From the NCBI GenBank assembly GCA_003611955.1, contig RAZE01000001.1, positions 372,001 through 436,000 on the forward strand: DNA of 64,000 bases, read 5' to 3'. A program made the position numbers and the translations under genes. Of this stretch, positions 25,262 through 33,326 are shown piece by piece. Position 1 is the first letter of the stretch. Every line of letters starts with the position of its first letter. The notes beneath the pieces were generated by a model that saw nothing but the letters and a program-made list of their open reading frames with translations, was not told where the DNA came from and made no database searches. The DNA comes from a bacterium 1XD8-76 (lineage in GTDB: Bacteria; Bacillota; Clostridia; Lachnospirales; Lachnospiraceae).

Positions 25262-27685
25262 TCATCCTTTCTTCATCATAAGCCCGGCGATATAAATATC
25301 CAATTCCTTCCCGTAAGAATACCAGTCGGGCGGAACCTCTCTCAGATTCATAATATCCTCTCCGCTTCTGTTGTGCAGCGCCGCCGCTTTTTCCGCGATC
25401 TTATCGATCTCCCTGGGCGTAAAATAGGTAAATGCCATGCGCAGTTCCGGCAGAAGTTCCATAAAATCCGCTGTATCCGTCTGCTGCAAAAAAGTATCCA
25501 GCATGTGCAGGATCTGTCCGCCGATAAAGATGAGATCCCTCGCGGAAAAGAACAGACCGCGAAAGAACAGAGCGGTTTTTTTCGTCTGCTCCTTTGTGCC
25601 CTGCACATAGCCGAGGCAGGCGCGTTCCACCGCAGCGCCGTCCTCTCTGCCGCCGCCGTAGAGAATACCGTGGATACAACCATCTAACCCCGCCTGAATC
25701 TGCGCACTTTGCTGCATACGCAGCAGAATATCAAAGAACTCTTCCTGCGTTTCCTCTTTTGTGAGCTGATAGAGCAGTTTTATGGCGTCCATACACCTGC
25801 CCAGATCTTCCTCTTTGACGGTGGTCATGGATGGCAGCAGAGAGATCAGCTTTCTGATCGCAAGCTGCATCAGCAGATCGAGATCCAGTTTCGACTGATA
25901 GAGAGCGCTGAGTTCCCGCATCATTTTCAGATGGGAGAGGGCGTCTGCGAGAGAATAAAAATCCGTATCCTGCTGTATCAGCGTCTGCGCTCTGTCGTAA
26001 ACACTCTGAAGCTGTTCGTGTAACCCCATCTCAAAGACTTTGGTGAGGAGGATGGCACACGCGCCGGCGCCGATCTCCTTTTTCATCTCTTCCTTTACCA
26101 GACTGCCCGCCGCCTCCTCTATGGTGGCGCCGTAGACGGAGACATCGATCAGAGCGGCGTTCACCTGTGTACTCCATTTGTATCGCCAGATCTCCCGGAT
26201 CAGATTGCGGTCTTTTTGCTGCTGCAGGTTCGGCCCTTTGATCCTTCTGGCATAACAGGTATTCAAAAAGAGCATACGGTGAAAAAAGCAGCTCTCCCTC
26301 CGATGTCTGTCGGAAGAAAACAGGGACAAGGTGGCTTCCGACTCCACCGTGGAACCGGTTTTTAAGGAAAAATGTCTGCACTGGGCTTCGAAATCCTGGA
26401 CGATGGGCGGAACCATAGCTTGGTCGCAAAGTTTTCCGATGGCACTGCCAGTCATGTTTTTTCGAAGGATCTGCATCGGCGTATCCGTGGCGATCGTGTA
26501 TTCCCCCTTGACATAGGAAGACAGTACCGCGTCAAACAGTTCATAGGCGCCAGGCTGAACCTTTCCCCGAAGAGAGGAGAGGCCGTCCGCCATCTGCACG
26601 GCACAGATCTCATCGTAGGTGGAGAGATTGCCCTCTTTTCTCCGGACTTCCTTTCCGCATCCGACGAGGAAATCCAGGACGGTCAGCCGATAACAGTCGT
26701 CCGCCTCCTCCGAAAACCGCTCCCAGACTTTTTGATAAAAGGCGGGATAGGGCATACCGCTGGCGTAACCGTTTAAAGCATCCGCCGCCTCCATGGAATA
26801 GGGCATCAGATAGACGTTCTGCTCCTGAAGTTTTTTTCGGACGCTGCCTGTCAGTGAAGAATCGGAAGTTTCTCTGAGCAGAGTCAGGAGAGCAGGCGTA
26901 TGAAAGCCGCCTGTCACTGCCAGAATGCGCAGAGGGGACTCGGTGCTTTTTTGGATTTTCGAAAGTTTTTCTTTCACACCGGAGGGAAGTTTGGTCCCGG
27001 AAAAATTTCCCGCCGCCGTCTGCAGGATCATTTCCGCCATATGGGCTTCCCTTGCCAGAGAGCCCTCGTTCCGGATCATATCTTCCGGCGTGTTCTCCCG
27101 AACCTGTCTGCAGTAGAGCAGCAGATCGGAAAACCAGGCATCACTGTCTCTGTAAATGCCGTCAATCTCAAAATATTTTTCCCAGAATTCATCAAAACTG
27201 CGCAGATTCGCCTTTTCACAAAGCCTTTTTACAAAAGCGTTCCGGGACAAAAGATGATCGTCGTTATAATTATTTTTCTCCTCTTTTTTCCGAAGCCCCA
27301 TCCCTTCCTTTGAGGCGGCAAGGATGCTGCCATAGGAGAGATCCATAAAAGAGGCGCAGAGTCCCAGTTCATCCGCTGCCCGCAGGGCAGTCAGTTCCGG
27401 TGAATAGTCCAGAAAAGGATAGTAGCACTTGTAATGCTCCTTCTTTTCTGAGAGCAGCCCGGTCTTGTCATAAAAGGAATAATAGACGGCAAAAGGAGCC
27501 TGCGTGTCCCGATGGACCATAACGGGGATCAGCTCATTGGCATTCTCAGGCCCTTCGATCAAAACCACCGAGGGGCGGTATGTCTCGATCACTTTTCTGA
27601 CATGAAAAGAACAGGCGGGACTGTGATGTCTGACAGGGAGCAGTGCTATTTCAGCCATTTCCTTGCTTCGTAATATTTTTTCCAT
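25262..27685 (-). CDS. DUF5682 family protein (YehM-like)
   Basis: The 807-residue protein begins with a segment that looks catalytic: LLPVRHHSPACSFHVRKVIE, VVLIEGPENANELIPV and later VTGGFHTPALLTLL. The His/Glu pattern recalls the EreA/ChaN/TraB-like fold, but that is a weak motif-level impression. The rest is long and helical. There is no signal peptide or membrane helix. It overlaps the MoxR gene by 40 bp; an internal ATG at 27658 is a less likely start because a ribosome site is lacking. Its E. coli counterpart, YehM, is uncharacterised. Confidence 0.8.
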   Translation of the reverse strand: MEKILRSKEMAEIALLPVRHHSPACSFHVRKVIETYRPSVVLIEGPENANELIPVMVHRDTQAPFAVYYSFYDKTGLLSEKKEHYKCYYPFLDYSPELTALRAADELGLCASFMDLSYGSILAASKEGMGLRKKEEKNNYNDDHLLSRNAFVKRLCEKANLRSFDEFWEKYFEIDGIYRDSDAWFSDLLLYCRQVRENTPEDMIRNEGSLAREAHMAEMILQTAAGNFSGTKLPSGVKEKLSKIQKSTESPLRILAVTGGFHTPALLTLLRETSDSSLTGSVRKKLQEQNVYLMPYSMEAADALNGYASGMPYPAFYQKVWERFSEEADDCYRLTVLDFLVGCGKEVRRKEGNLSTYDEICAVQMADGLSSLRGKVQPGAYELFDAVLSSYVKGEYTIATDTPMQILRKNMTGSAIGKLCDQAMVPPIVQDFEAQCRHFSLKTGSTVESEATLSLFSSDRHRRESCFFHRMLFLNTCYARRIKGPNLQQQKDRNLIREIWRYKWSTQVNAALIDVSVYGATIEEAAGSLVKEEMKKEIGAGACAILLTKVFEMGLHEQLQSVYDRAQTLIQQDTDFYSLADALSHLKMMRELSALYQSKLDLDLLMQLAIRKLISLLPSMTTVKEEDLGRCMDAIKLLYQLTKEETQEEFFDILLRMQQSAQIQAGLDGCIHGILYGGGREDGAAVERACLGYVQGTKEQTKKTALFFRGLFFSARDLIFIGGQILHMLDTFLQQTDTADFMELLPELRMAFTYFTPREIDKIAEKAAALHNRSGEDIMNLREVPPDWYSYGKELDIYIAGLMMKKG

Positions 27686-28755
27686 AACCCACCTTCTTTG
27701 CTGCTCTTGTCTTTGATCACCGTGGAGAAATATTCTTTTACTTTTTGGAGATCGTCCTTATTTTCCTTGGAGACAGCGCCCACCAGATTCTGCACAAGAC
27801 AGTCCATATCCATAGAGCCGTCGCCATAATAATAGCCGGAGATCATGGTCTGGTAGCAGACGGATACCGCTTCTGCGGTACTCATGACAGCGGAGGGCTT
27901 ATCGATCCGGTGCCCGTAGGAAGAGATACCTTCCCGCAGTTCATGATAGGTGGAAGCGAGAAGTTCCGCCGCTTCCTCATCCGGCGTCATGTCGATACCG
28001 TTCTCTTTCGCGAGCTCGCCGACTTCGTTCAAAATGATCTGTTTTTCCAGGGAAACCTCCCGCACCGGCATAACCGTCTCAAAGTTAAACCGTCTCTTCA
28101 GAGCGCTGCTCATCTCGTTGACCCCCTTATCTCTGGTGTTTGCGGTGCCGATCACGTTGAAGCCGGGCTTTGCGAACAGAAATCCGTCATCGCCGAGTTC
28201 CGGCACATTGAGCACTTTATCGCTCAACACACTGATCAGAGAGTCCTGAATTTCAGCGGGTGTTCTTGTGATCTCCTCAAAACGGGTTAAAATGCCCCGC
28301 TCCATCCCCACATAGAGAGGCGAGGGGACAAGAGCTTCCCGGCTGGGACCTTTTGCCAGAAGCAGTGCGTAGTTCCAGGAATATTTGATCATATCCTCGG
28401 TGGTGCCCGCGGTACCCTGGATCGTGTTAGTGCTGACGCCGCTGATGGCGGCAGACAGAAATTCGGAGAGCATGGTCTTGGCAGTTCCCGGTTCACCCAC
28501 TAACATCAACCCTCTGTTTCCAGCCAGCGTAACGATACACCGCTCGATCAGCGCGTCGTTTCCGAAATATTTTTTCCGGATGGAAATGCTTTCCCCCTGG
28601 TATGTAAGAGGTTTTGAACTCCCCAGAATAAAGGTGCGGACTGCCTGGGGCGAAAGTCGCCAGTTCTGCGGTTTTTTTGCCGTATCGGCGGCCTCAAGCG
28701 CCATAAGTTCTTTTTGGTAACGTATCTCTACGGGTGGCTTAATACTTTCTTTCAA
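27646..28755 (-). CDS. MoxR-family AAA+ ATPase (YehL-like)
   Basis: This is the first gene of the operon. The 369-residue ATPase has Walker A GEPGTAKT at residues 87-94 and a sensor-1-like segment VIGTANTRDKGVN followed by ALKRRFNFE with arginine-finger residues. The Walker B region reads ILTRFEEITRTP, with Glu-Glu where most MoxR proteins have Asp-Glu. MoxR ATPases act as chaperones that remodel protein complexes together with vWA partners. The start is TTG (complement 28753-28755), chosen because GGAGG lies 7 nt upstream. A divergent promoter shared with deoD precedes it. Confidence 0.88.
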   Translation of the reverse strand: MKESIKPPVEIRYQKELMALEAADTAKKPQNWRLSPQAVRTFILGSSKPLTYQGESISIRKKYFGNDALIERCIVTLAGNRGLMLVGEPGTAKTMLSEFLSAAISGVSTNTIQGTAGTTEDMIKYSWNYALLLAKGPSREALVPSPLYVGMERGILTRFEEITRTPAEIQDSLISVLSDKVLNVPELGDDGFLFAKPGFNVIGTANTRDKGVNEMSSALKRRFNFETVMPVREVSLEKQIILNEVGELAKENGIDMTPDEEAAELLASTYHELREGISSYGHRIDKPSAVMSTAEAVSVCYQTMISGYYYGDGSMDMDCLVQNLVGAVSKENKDDLQKVKEYFSTVIKDKSSKEGGLWKKYYEARKWLK

Positions 28756-28837
28756 GGTTTTTCCTCCATTGTCAGTGAATCAGAAATTGATATGGTGTCG
28801 TTTGGGCGGCACCTCAAACTGCAGTGATCATGATATA

Positions 28838-28866
28838 AGTATACACACAAAAGGATAAGATTTGAA
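28838..28866 (-). promoter_or_regulatory. Predicted promoter of the MoxR-vWA-DUF4132 operon
   Basis: On the minus strand TTCAAA (complement 28861-28866) and TATACT (complement 28838-28843) are 17 bp apart. This is the only clear promoter upstream of the seven-gene leftward operon. Its -35 overlaps that of the divergent deoD promoter. Confidence 0.6.
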
Positions 28867-28890
28867 TAGTAAAGGGCAAATATTTATGCT
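28862..28890 (+). promoter_or_regulatory. Predicted deoD promoter
   Basis: TTGAAT (28862-28867) and TATGCT (28885-28890) are separated by 17 bp, about 70 bp upstream of deoD. Confidence 0.55.
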
Positions 28891-28958
28891 ATATTGAAAG
28901 AGGGAGCATTATCGTCAGCTCCGTGTTAAGCCACAGGAAAAAAACAGGAGGAATCAAT

Positions 28959-29675
28959 ATGGGAAAAGACTACACACCGACACCGCACAATGAAGCAAAA
29001 GCAGGGGATATTGCAAAGACGGTTTTGATGCCGGGGGATCCGCTCAGGGCAAAATTTATCGCGGAGACATGGCTGGAGAATCCGGTCTGTTTTAACCAGG
29101 TGAGGAATATGCTAGGATATACCGGGACCTACAGGGGAAAAGAGGTTTCCGTTATGGGGAGCGGTATGGGAATGCCGTCCATAGCGATCTATTCTTATGA
29201 GCTGTACCATTTTTACGGGGTGGAAAATATCATAAGAGTGGGGAGCGCGGGAGCTCTGCAGGATGATATGAAGCTGAAGGATCTCGTGATAGCCATGGGC
29301 GCTTCCACGGATTCCGCCTATCAGGGGCAGCTCGATGTGCCGGGACATTTTGCGCCTCTGGCGGATTACGGGCTGTTGGAGAAGGCGGTTCTCGCGGCGA
29401 GAGAAAAAAATATCAGCGTGAAGGTGGGCAATGTGCTCTCAGCGGACGGTTTTTATAATTTCAACACGGAACGCACAAGGAAGTGGGCGAATGCCGGCAT
29501 CCTTGCGGTGGAGATGGAGTCGGCAGCACTCTATATCAATGCGGTGCAGGCAAAGAAGAAGGCGCTGAGTCTGCTCAGCATTTCCGATCATGTGTTTACC
29601 GGGGAGGAACTGAACGCGGAGGAGAGGCGTGTCGAGTTTAAGAACATGATCGAAGTGGCATTGGAGTTGGCGTAA
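28959..29675 (+). CDS. deoD: Purine-nucleoside phosphorylase, DeoD type
   Basis: The enzyme splits purine (deoxy)ribonucleosides with phosphate in the cytoplasm, feeding salvage. The 238-residue product has the hexameric-PNP signatures: MPGDPLRAKFIAETWLE, VMGSGMGMPSIAIYSYELY, the phosphate and base pocket IIRVGSAGAL, and EMESAALYINA near the end, with SDHVFTGEE as the catalytic Asp loop. ATG 28959 follows AGGAGG by 7 nt, so I prefer it to an upstream in-frame GTG. It is divergent from the MoxR operon. Confidence 0.96.
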   Translation: MGKDYTPTPHNEAKAGDIAKTVLMPGDPLRAKFIAETWLENPVCFNQVRNMLGYTGTYRGKEVSVMGSGMGMPSIAIYSYELYHFYGVENIIRVGSAGALQDDMKLKDLVIAMGASTDSAYQGQLDVPGHFAPLADYGLLEKAVLAAREKNISVKVGNVLSADGFYNFNTERTRKWANAGILAVEMESAALYINAVQAKKKALSLLSISDHVFTGEELNAEERRVEFKNMIEVALELA

Positions 29676-29731
29676 GACTGGAGAGCCGGCAGAGAAAATA
29701 ACGTTATTGGAGAGTCGAAGGGAGAGGCGCT

Positions 29732-30352
29732 ATGGCAGCAGGTGTACAACGGAATTTTATTTATTTTGTGGCAGGGATGCTGTTGTTGGCGCTTTGCCTT
29801 GTTTTCAGCAGGCCGGGACACAAGTCCCGGTACCGCTTCATCCGTCTCTCTGTCGGAAACCTGCTGATTCATCTGATGGACGGTCTGGTGACATATGTCA
29901 ACACACCGGATCTTAAAAGAGAGTGGAATCCTCTTGTCAGGATATGGGGATTTGGCTGGGAGGCGCTTTTTATCGCGAATTTTATCGGTTTTATCCTTGT
30001 TGTGCTTGCTACATGGTATTTTGGAAGGTATGAGCATGTCAGCATTCCCTCCAAAAATATATTCGACTATTATATGAAATTGTTTTACGGTGAGAATTAT
30101 AAACCGATGTGGTTCTGGTTTAAGTTCTCCAAAAACTGGCGCCCGCAGGCGGCCATGATCGGATATGCCTGTTACTGGGGGCTGACGGTGGGAGCTGTGA
30201 TTCCGGTGGTGGGATGGATCTGGTATATGCTGGACATCGATATCCCGTGGTGGCACAGCGCGTATCTGAGCCTGGGAGTCAGCGTCGCCGTTGGCTTCCT
30301 GCAGATGTATGTCTGGGTGCAGGAGGGGTATCGGAAAGGAGAGCATGCTTAA
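29732..30352 (+). CDS. Hypothetical membrane protein with about four helices
   Basis: I do not recognise the family. The 206-residue protein has hydrophobic segments at about residues 9-25, 75-98, 142-162 and 170-195, and many tryptophans near the helices. It starts 56 bp after deoD behind GGGAGAGG and could be its operon partner. Its stop overlaps by 4 bp the 3' end of the convergent histidine kinase gene. Confidence 0.6.
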   Translation: MAAGVQRNFIYFVAGMLLLALCLVFSRPGHKSRYRFIRLSVGNLLIHLMDGLVTYVNTPDLKREWNPLVRIWGFGWEALFIANFIGFILVVLATWYFGRYEHVSIPSKNIFDYYMKLFYGENYKPMWFWFKFSKNWRPQAAMIGYACYWGLTVGAVIPVVGWIWYMLDIDIPWWHSAYLSLGVSVAVGFLQMYVWVQEGYRKGEHA

Positions 30353-31608
30353 AATTTCTCCTTTTTTAAACTCTTCACAGGTTCCGGCAGATATAAAAAC
30401 AGTTCAAACACATGGTCGGCGGCGCTCACTTCGAGGCTGCCCTGGTAATGTTTCACGATCTCTTCCATGCTGCGAAGTCCGAAGCCATGGCTTTTGGCGT
30501 CGGGTTTTGAGGTGGAGGGCAGATGATTTCCCGCTTCCAGTTCGACGGAGGCGGGATTTTTTATGGACAGCGCCAGCATGCCCTTCCGGTGGCGGGCGGC
30601 TATCTCAATGTAGCGCCTCCCGGGCGGAAATGCCAGACAGCTTTCGATGGCGTTGTCCAGAGCGTTGGCAAACAGCACGCAGATATCGGCTTTCTCGAAG
30701 GGGAGTTCCTCCGGGATGTCCAGTTTCGGGCGAAACAGGATATCCTGCTGCTGCATGAGCTGTTCTTTTACGGACAGCACGGCATTCACCGTCTGATCGC
30801 CGCAGTAGTCCGTCCGCTGCGTCAGCCCGGGGCTCTCCAGAAGATGAGCGATATAGTCCTCTTTCTCTTCCGGGGAGAGGAGCAGGATCGTGTGCAGATG
30901 GTTGGACAGGTCGTGTTTCAGGCGTCTGACTTCGAAATGCTGCTGTTTCATGGATTCATAGTACTGCCTGTTCATCTCGGTATAGAGGCTCTGCTGTTCC
31001 AGTTTTCTCTGTTTTGACAGGATGGCGATCGCCCAAAGGAGGCCGATGAAGGAGAACAGAGCGATAATGATCAGGGCAGTGCAGAGATGGGAAAACCAGG
31101 GAGGCCCCCATACCTCGATGGTGGGAATGAGTACGATGCTGAGGATCGTGCCGATGGGGGCGAGCGTCAGAAAGAGCAGAAGATACCACAGGGAATCTCC
31201 CAGCTCCGTATCCTTTTCCGGTCCCCCAAAGCGGACAAGCAGATAGAGCAGGGCGGAAAAGAGTATACGGATCCATGCCATTATCCAAAAACTGTCATAG
31301 CTTTCCAGGATATTATCCACAAATATGTTTCCGGCGAATACTATGCTGGAAAGCATCAGAGCGAGGGTGAGCTTTTTTGCCCGGCTGTCCGTGCAGGCGT
31401 ATTGAATTCCCGCGAGGTAGAGTAAAAGGGTCGCGGGAAGGTTATCCCAGTCGCCGATAAAAATGATCATGGCGACGATCAGAGAACTGATAAAAAGAAG
31501 GATAAGATGGGCGGCGATTGATTTTTTTATGTGAAAAAGCCTTCTGATGATCAGATAGTGAAAAAGAAAGGCGGGTAATTCAAAAAAAAGAAAGAGCATG
31601 TGTATCAT
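30349..31608 (-). CDS. Sensor histidine kinase, GHKL (AgrC-like) type
   Basis: This 419-residue membrane kinase has a sensor of about six hydrophobic helices (residues 1-205). A cytoplasmic segment follows with the phospho-acceptor motif RRLKHDLSNHLHTI and a GHKL ATPase domain with N box NALDNAIESC and G box KSHGFGLRSM. The fold is that of peptide-sensing AgrC/ComD-like kinases. It begins 1 bp after the LytTR regulator stop, so the pair is translated together. The ligand is unknown; a divergent ABC exporter suggests an antimicrobial or signal peptide. Confidence 0.88.
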   Translation of the reverse strand: MIHMLFLFFELPAFLFHYLIIRRLFHIKKSIAAHLILLFISSLIVAMIIFIGDWDNLPATLLLYLAGIQYACTDSRAKKLTLALMLSSIVFAGNIFVDNILESYDSFWIMAWIRILFSALLYLLVRFGGPEKDTELGDSLWYLLLFLTLAPIGTILSIVLIPTIEVWGPPWFSHLCTALIIIALFSFIGLLWAIAILSKQRKLEQQSLYTEMNRQYYESMKQQHFEVRRLKHDLSNHLHTILLLSPEEKEDYIAHLLESPGLTQRTDYCGDQTVNAVLSVKEQLMQQQDILFRPKLDIPEELPFEKADICVLFANALDNAIESCLAFPPGRRYIEIAARHRKGMLALSIKNPASVELEAGNHLPSTSKPDAKSHGFGLRSMEEIVKHYQGSLEVSAADHVFELFLYLPEPVKSLKKEKF

Positions 31609-31609
31609 A

Positions 31610-32335
31610 TCATTCTCCTATGCTGCGCAAAAGTGCTTTTGCCAGTTTTTCGGTGGCTTCTTTCCTGCAGGCTCTGCTGACAGGGAGTTTCTCGCAGGCG
31701 GGGTTGTCCACTGTCACATAGTCGCTGCCGAGGAAGGTCACCTTATCACTGTTGACGAGATAACGCTGGTGGATGCGGATGAAATTTTTCTTCATCTGTT
31801 TTTCGATGTCGTTCAGTCTGCCGTAGAAGGTATAGGTCTTCGCGGCGGTGACAAGATTGATATATCTGCGGTCACTGTAAAAGTACAGGATGTCGTCATA
31901 GGGCAGGCGGTAAATACCGTCTGTATTTTTCAGCACAAAAAATTGATTCGTCTGTGGTGAGAGCGCCTGTTTTGCCCGGGAGAGCACATTTTTCAGCTTC
32001 TCCGGGGAAGCCGGTTTTATCAGATAATCCAGTGCGTTCACCTGGTAGCCGTCAAATACGTAGTCGGTGTACCCTGTGACGAAGACGAGCAGAAGGCTGC
32101 TGTTTGAGTTCCGTATCTTTTTTGCCGCATCCGTGCCGTTTTCTTTCCCCATCTCCACATCCAGAAAGAGCAGGTCTACTTCGCCGGGGTGGGCGGTGAT
32201 CCAGTTTACACAGGTGTGCCCGCTGGAAAATTCATAGACGATCTCATCTTCTGTCTCATCCATAATCTTTTCGAGCTGTATTCGGAGCGCATCCCTTGCG
32301 CTTTCTTCATCGTCACAGATTGCAATACGAAGCAT
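31610..32335 (-). CDS. LytTR-family response regulator
   Basis: The 241-residue protein has a receiver domain (about 1-122) with acidic pocket D8-D9, phospho-acceptor D59 in LLFLDVEMG, and the conserved Lys in DYLIKPA. A C-terminal LytTR DNA-binding domain follows (about 135-238), with FVLKNTDGIYRLPYDDILYF and FIRIHQRYLVN. It is partner to the adjacent GHKL kinase. LytTR dimers bind paired 9-bp direct repeats one to two helical turns apart; such repeats occur in the divergent gap upstream. Confidence 0.92.
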   Translation of the reverse strand: MLRIAICDDEESARDALRIQLEKIMDETEDEIVYEFSSGHTCVNWITAHPGEVDLLFLDVEMGKENGTDAAKKIRNSNSSLLLVFVTGYTDYVFDGYQVNALDYLIKPASPEKLKNVLSRAKQALSPQTNQFFVLKNTDGIYRLPYDDILYFYSDRRYINLVTAAKTYTFYGRLNDIEKQMKKNFIRIHQRYLVNSDKVTFLGSDYVTVDNPACEKLPVSRACRKEATEKLAKALLRSIGE

Positions 32336-32415
32336 AAATAAAAACTCCTTTTTTATATTAAGTATGCAATATTTTCGGCAGATTTAGCAAGTGTATATGC
32401 CAGTTATAATGTACA

Positions 32416-32495
32416 AAAGTTTACATCTGAACGGCAAAACTTTACATATTCTGCGAAAGAGCACGAAAAGTTACATGGGGAGGGTAAAACTTGAC
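32416..32495. promoter_or_regulatory. Four direct repeats, candidate LytTR binding sites
   Basis: AAAGTTTAC (32416-32424), AAACTTTAC (32437-32445), AAAGTTACA (32467-32475) and AAACTTGAC (32487-32495) repeat with periods of 21, 30 and 20 bp. Nine-base direct repeats about 21 bp apart are the usual footprint of a LytTR dimer. They lie between the regulator gene and the divergent ABC transporter genes. This suggests two dimers activating the transporter. Confidence 0.6.
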
Positions 32496-32523
32496 AGGCC
32501 GAAATCTGCCTGTCGGTTTTTTT
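32493..32523 (+). terminator. Terminator-like hairpin upstream of the ABC transporter
   Basis: GACAGGC (32493-32499) pairs with GCCTGTC (32508-32514) across an 8-nt loop, followed by GG and seven Ts. It points toward the ABC genes and lies 62 bp before the ATP-binding gene. It could insulate the genes or act as an attenuator. Confidence 0.65.
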
Positions 32524-32584
32524 GGTAGGATAGATAATATCAAAATAAATACAGGCACAGAGCAGTGGGAAAGGAGAATAAGAT

Positions 32585-33325
32585 ATGCTGCAGATTAAAA
32601 ATTTATATAAATCATATGAGACATCCAAAACCAGGTATCCGGTTTTAAAGGGGATCAGTTTTCATGTGGAACCGGGGGAGTTTGTGGCTGTCATGGGATC
32701 ATCGGGCTCCGGCAAGAGCACATTGTTAAATTGCATTTCCTGCTATATTCCCTATGAGAAGGGAAATATTCTGCTGGGGGAGCAGGATCTGGGGGAGCTG
32801 GATAAGGAGGGACTGGCGAAAGTGAGAAATGAAAAACTGGGCTTTGTGTTTCAGGATTTTATGTTGCTCGACGGACTGTCTGTCAAGGAAAATATCCTGA
32901 TTCCCAGGATCATACGGGAAAATGCGGACAAAGAGGCGCTGGATTATGCGGACAAACTGATGGAACTGTTCGGGATCATCCATATAAAGGATAAATACCC
33001 CGCGGACATCTCCGGCGGGGAAAGACAGAGATGCGCCGTGGCGAGAAGTCTGATCAACGATCCGCTGCTGATCCTGGCGGATGAACCTACCGGGAATCTG
33101 GACAGTAAATCCAGCCGGGCGGTGATAGAGGCTTTTGAGAAGGCAAAAGAGGAAATGAACTCTACCATTTTGATGGTGACGCATGACAGCTTTTCCGCGT
33201 CCTTTTGTGACAGAGTTATTCTGTTGAAGGACGGGGTCATTTATAAGCAGTTAAACAGGATCGGAAGCCAGAACAGTTTCCAGGGCTATCTGTTGGATGC
33301 GATCAAGGAGATGAGTGAGGTGTGA
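32585..33325 (+). CDS. ABC transporter ATP-binding protein (BceA/MacB type)
   Basis: The 246-residue ATPase has Walker A GSSGSGKST, Q-loop FVFQDFMLL, signature ISGGERQR and Walker B LLILADEPTGNLD, the last typical of the LolD/MacB/BceA group. It powers the following large permease. Members near a two-component system commonly give peptide-antibiotic resistance or sensing. It begins behind AAAGGAGAA and is divergent from the GHKL/LytTR genes. Confidence 0.93.
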   Translation: MLQIKNLYKSYETSKTRYPVLKGISFHVEPGEFVAVMGSSGSGKSTLLNCISCYIPYEKGNILLGEQDLGELDKEGLAKVRNEKLGFVFQDFMLLDGLSVKENILIPRIIRENADKEALDYADKLMELFGIIHIKDKYPADISGGERQRCAVARSLINDPLLILADEPTGNLDSKSSRAVIEAFEKAKEEMNSTILMVTHDSFSASFCDRVILLKDGVIYKQLNRIGSQNSFQGYLLDAIKEMSEV

Positions 33326-33326
33326 G

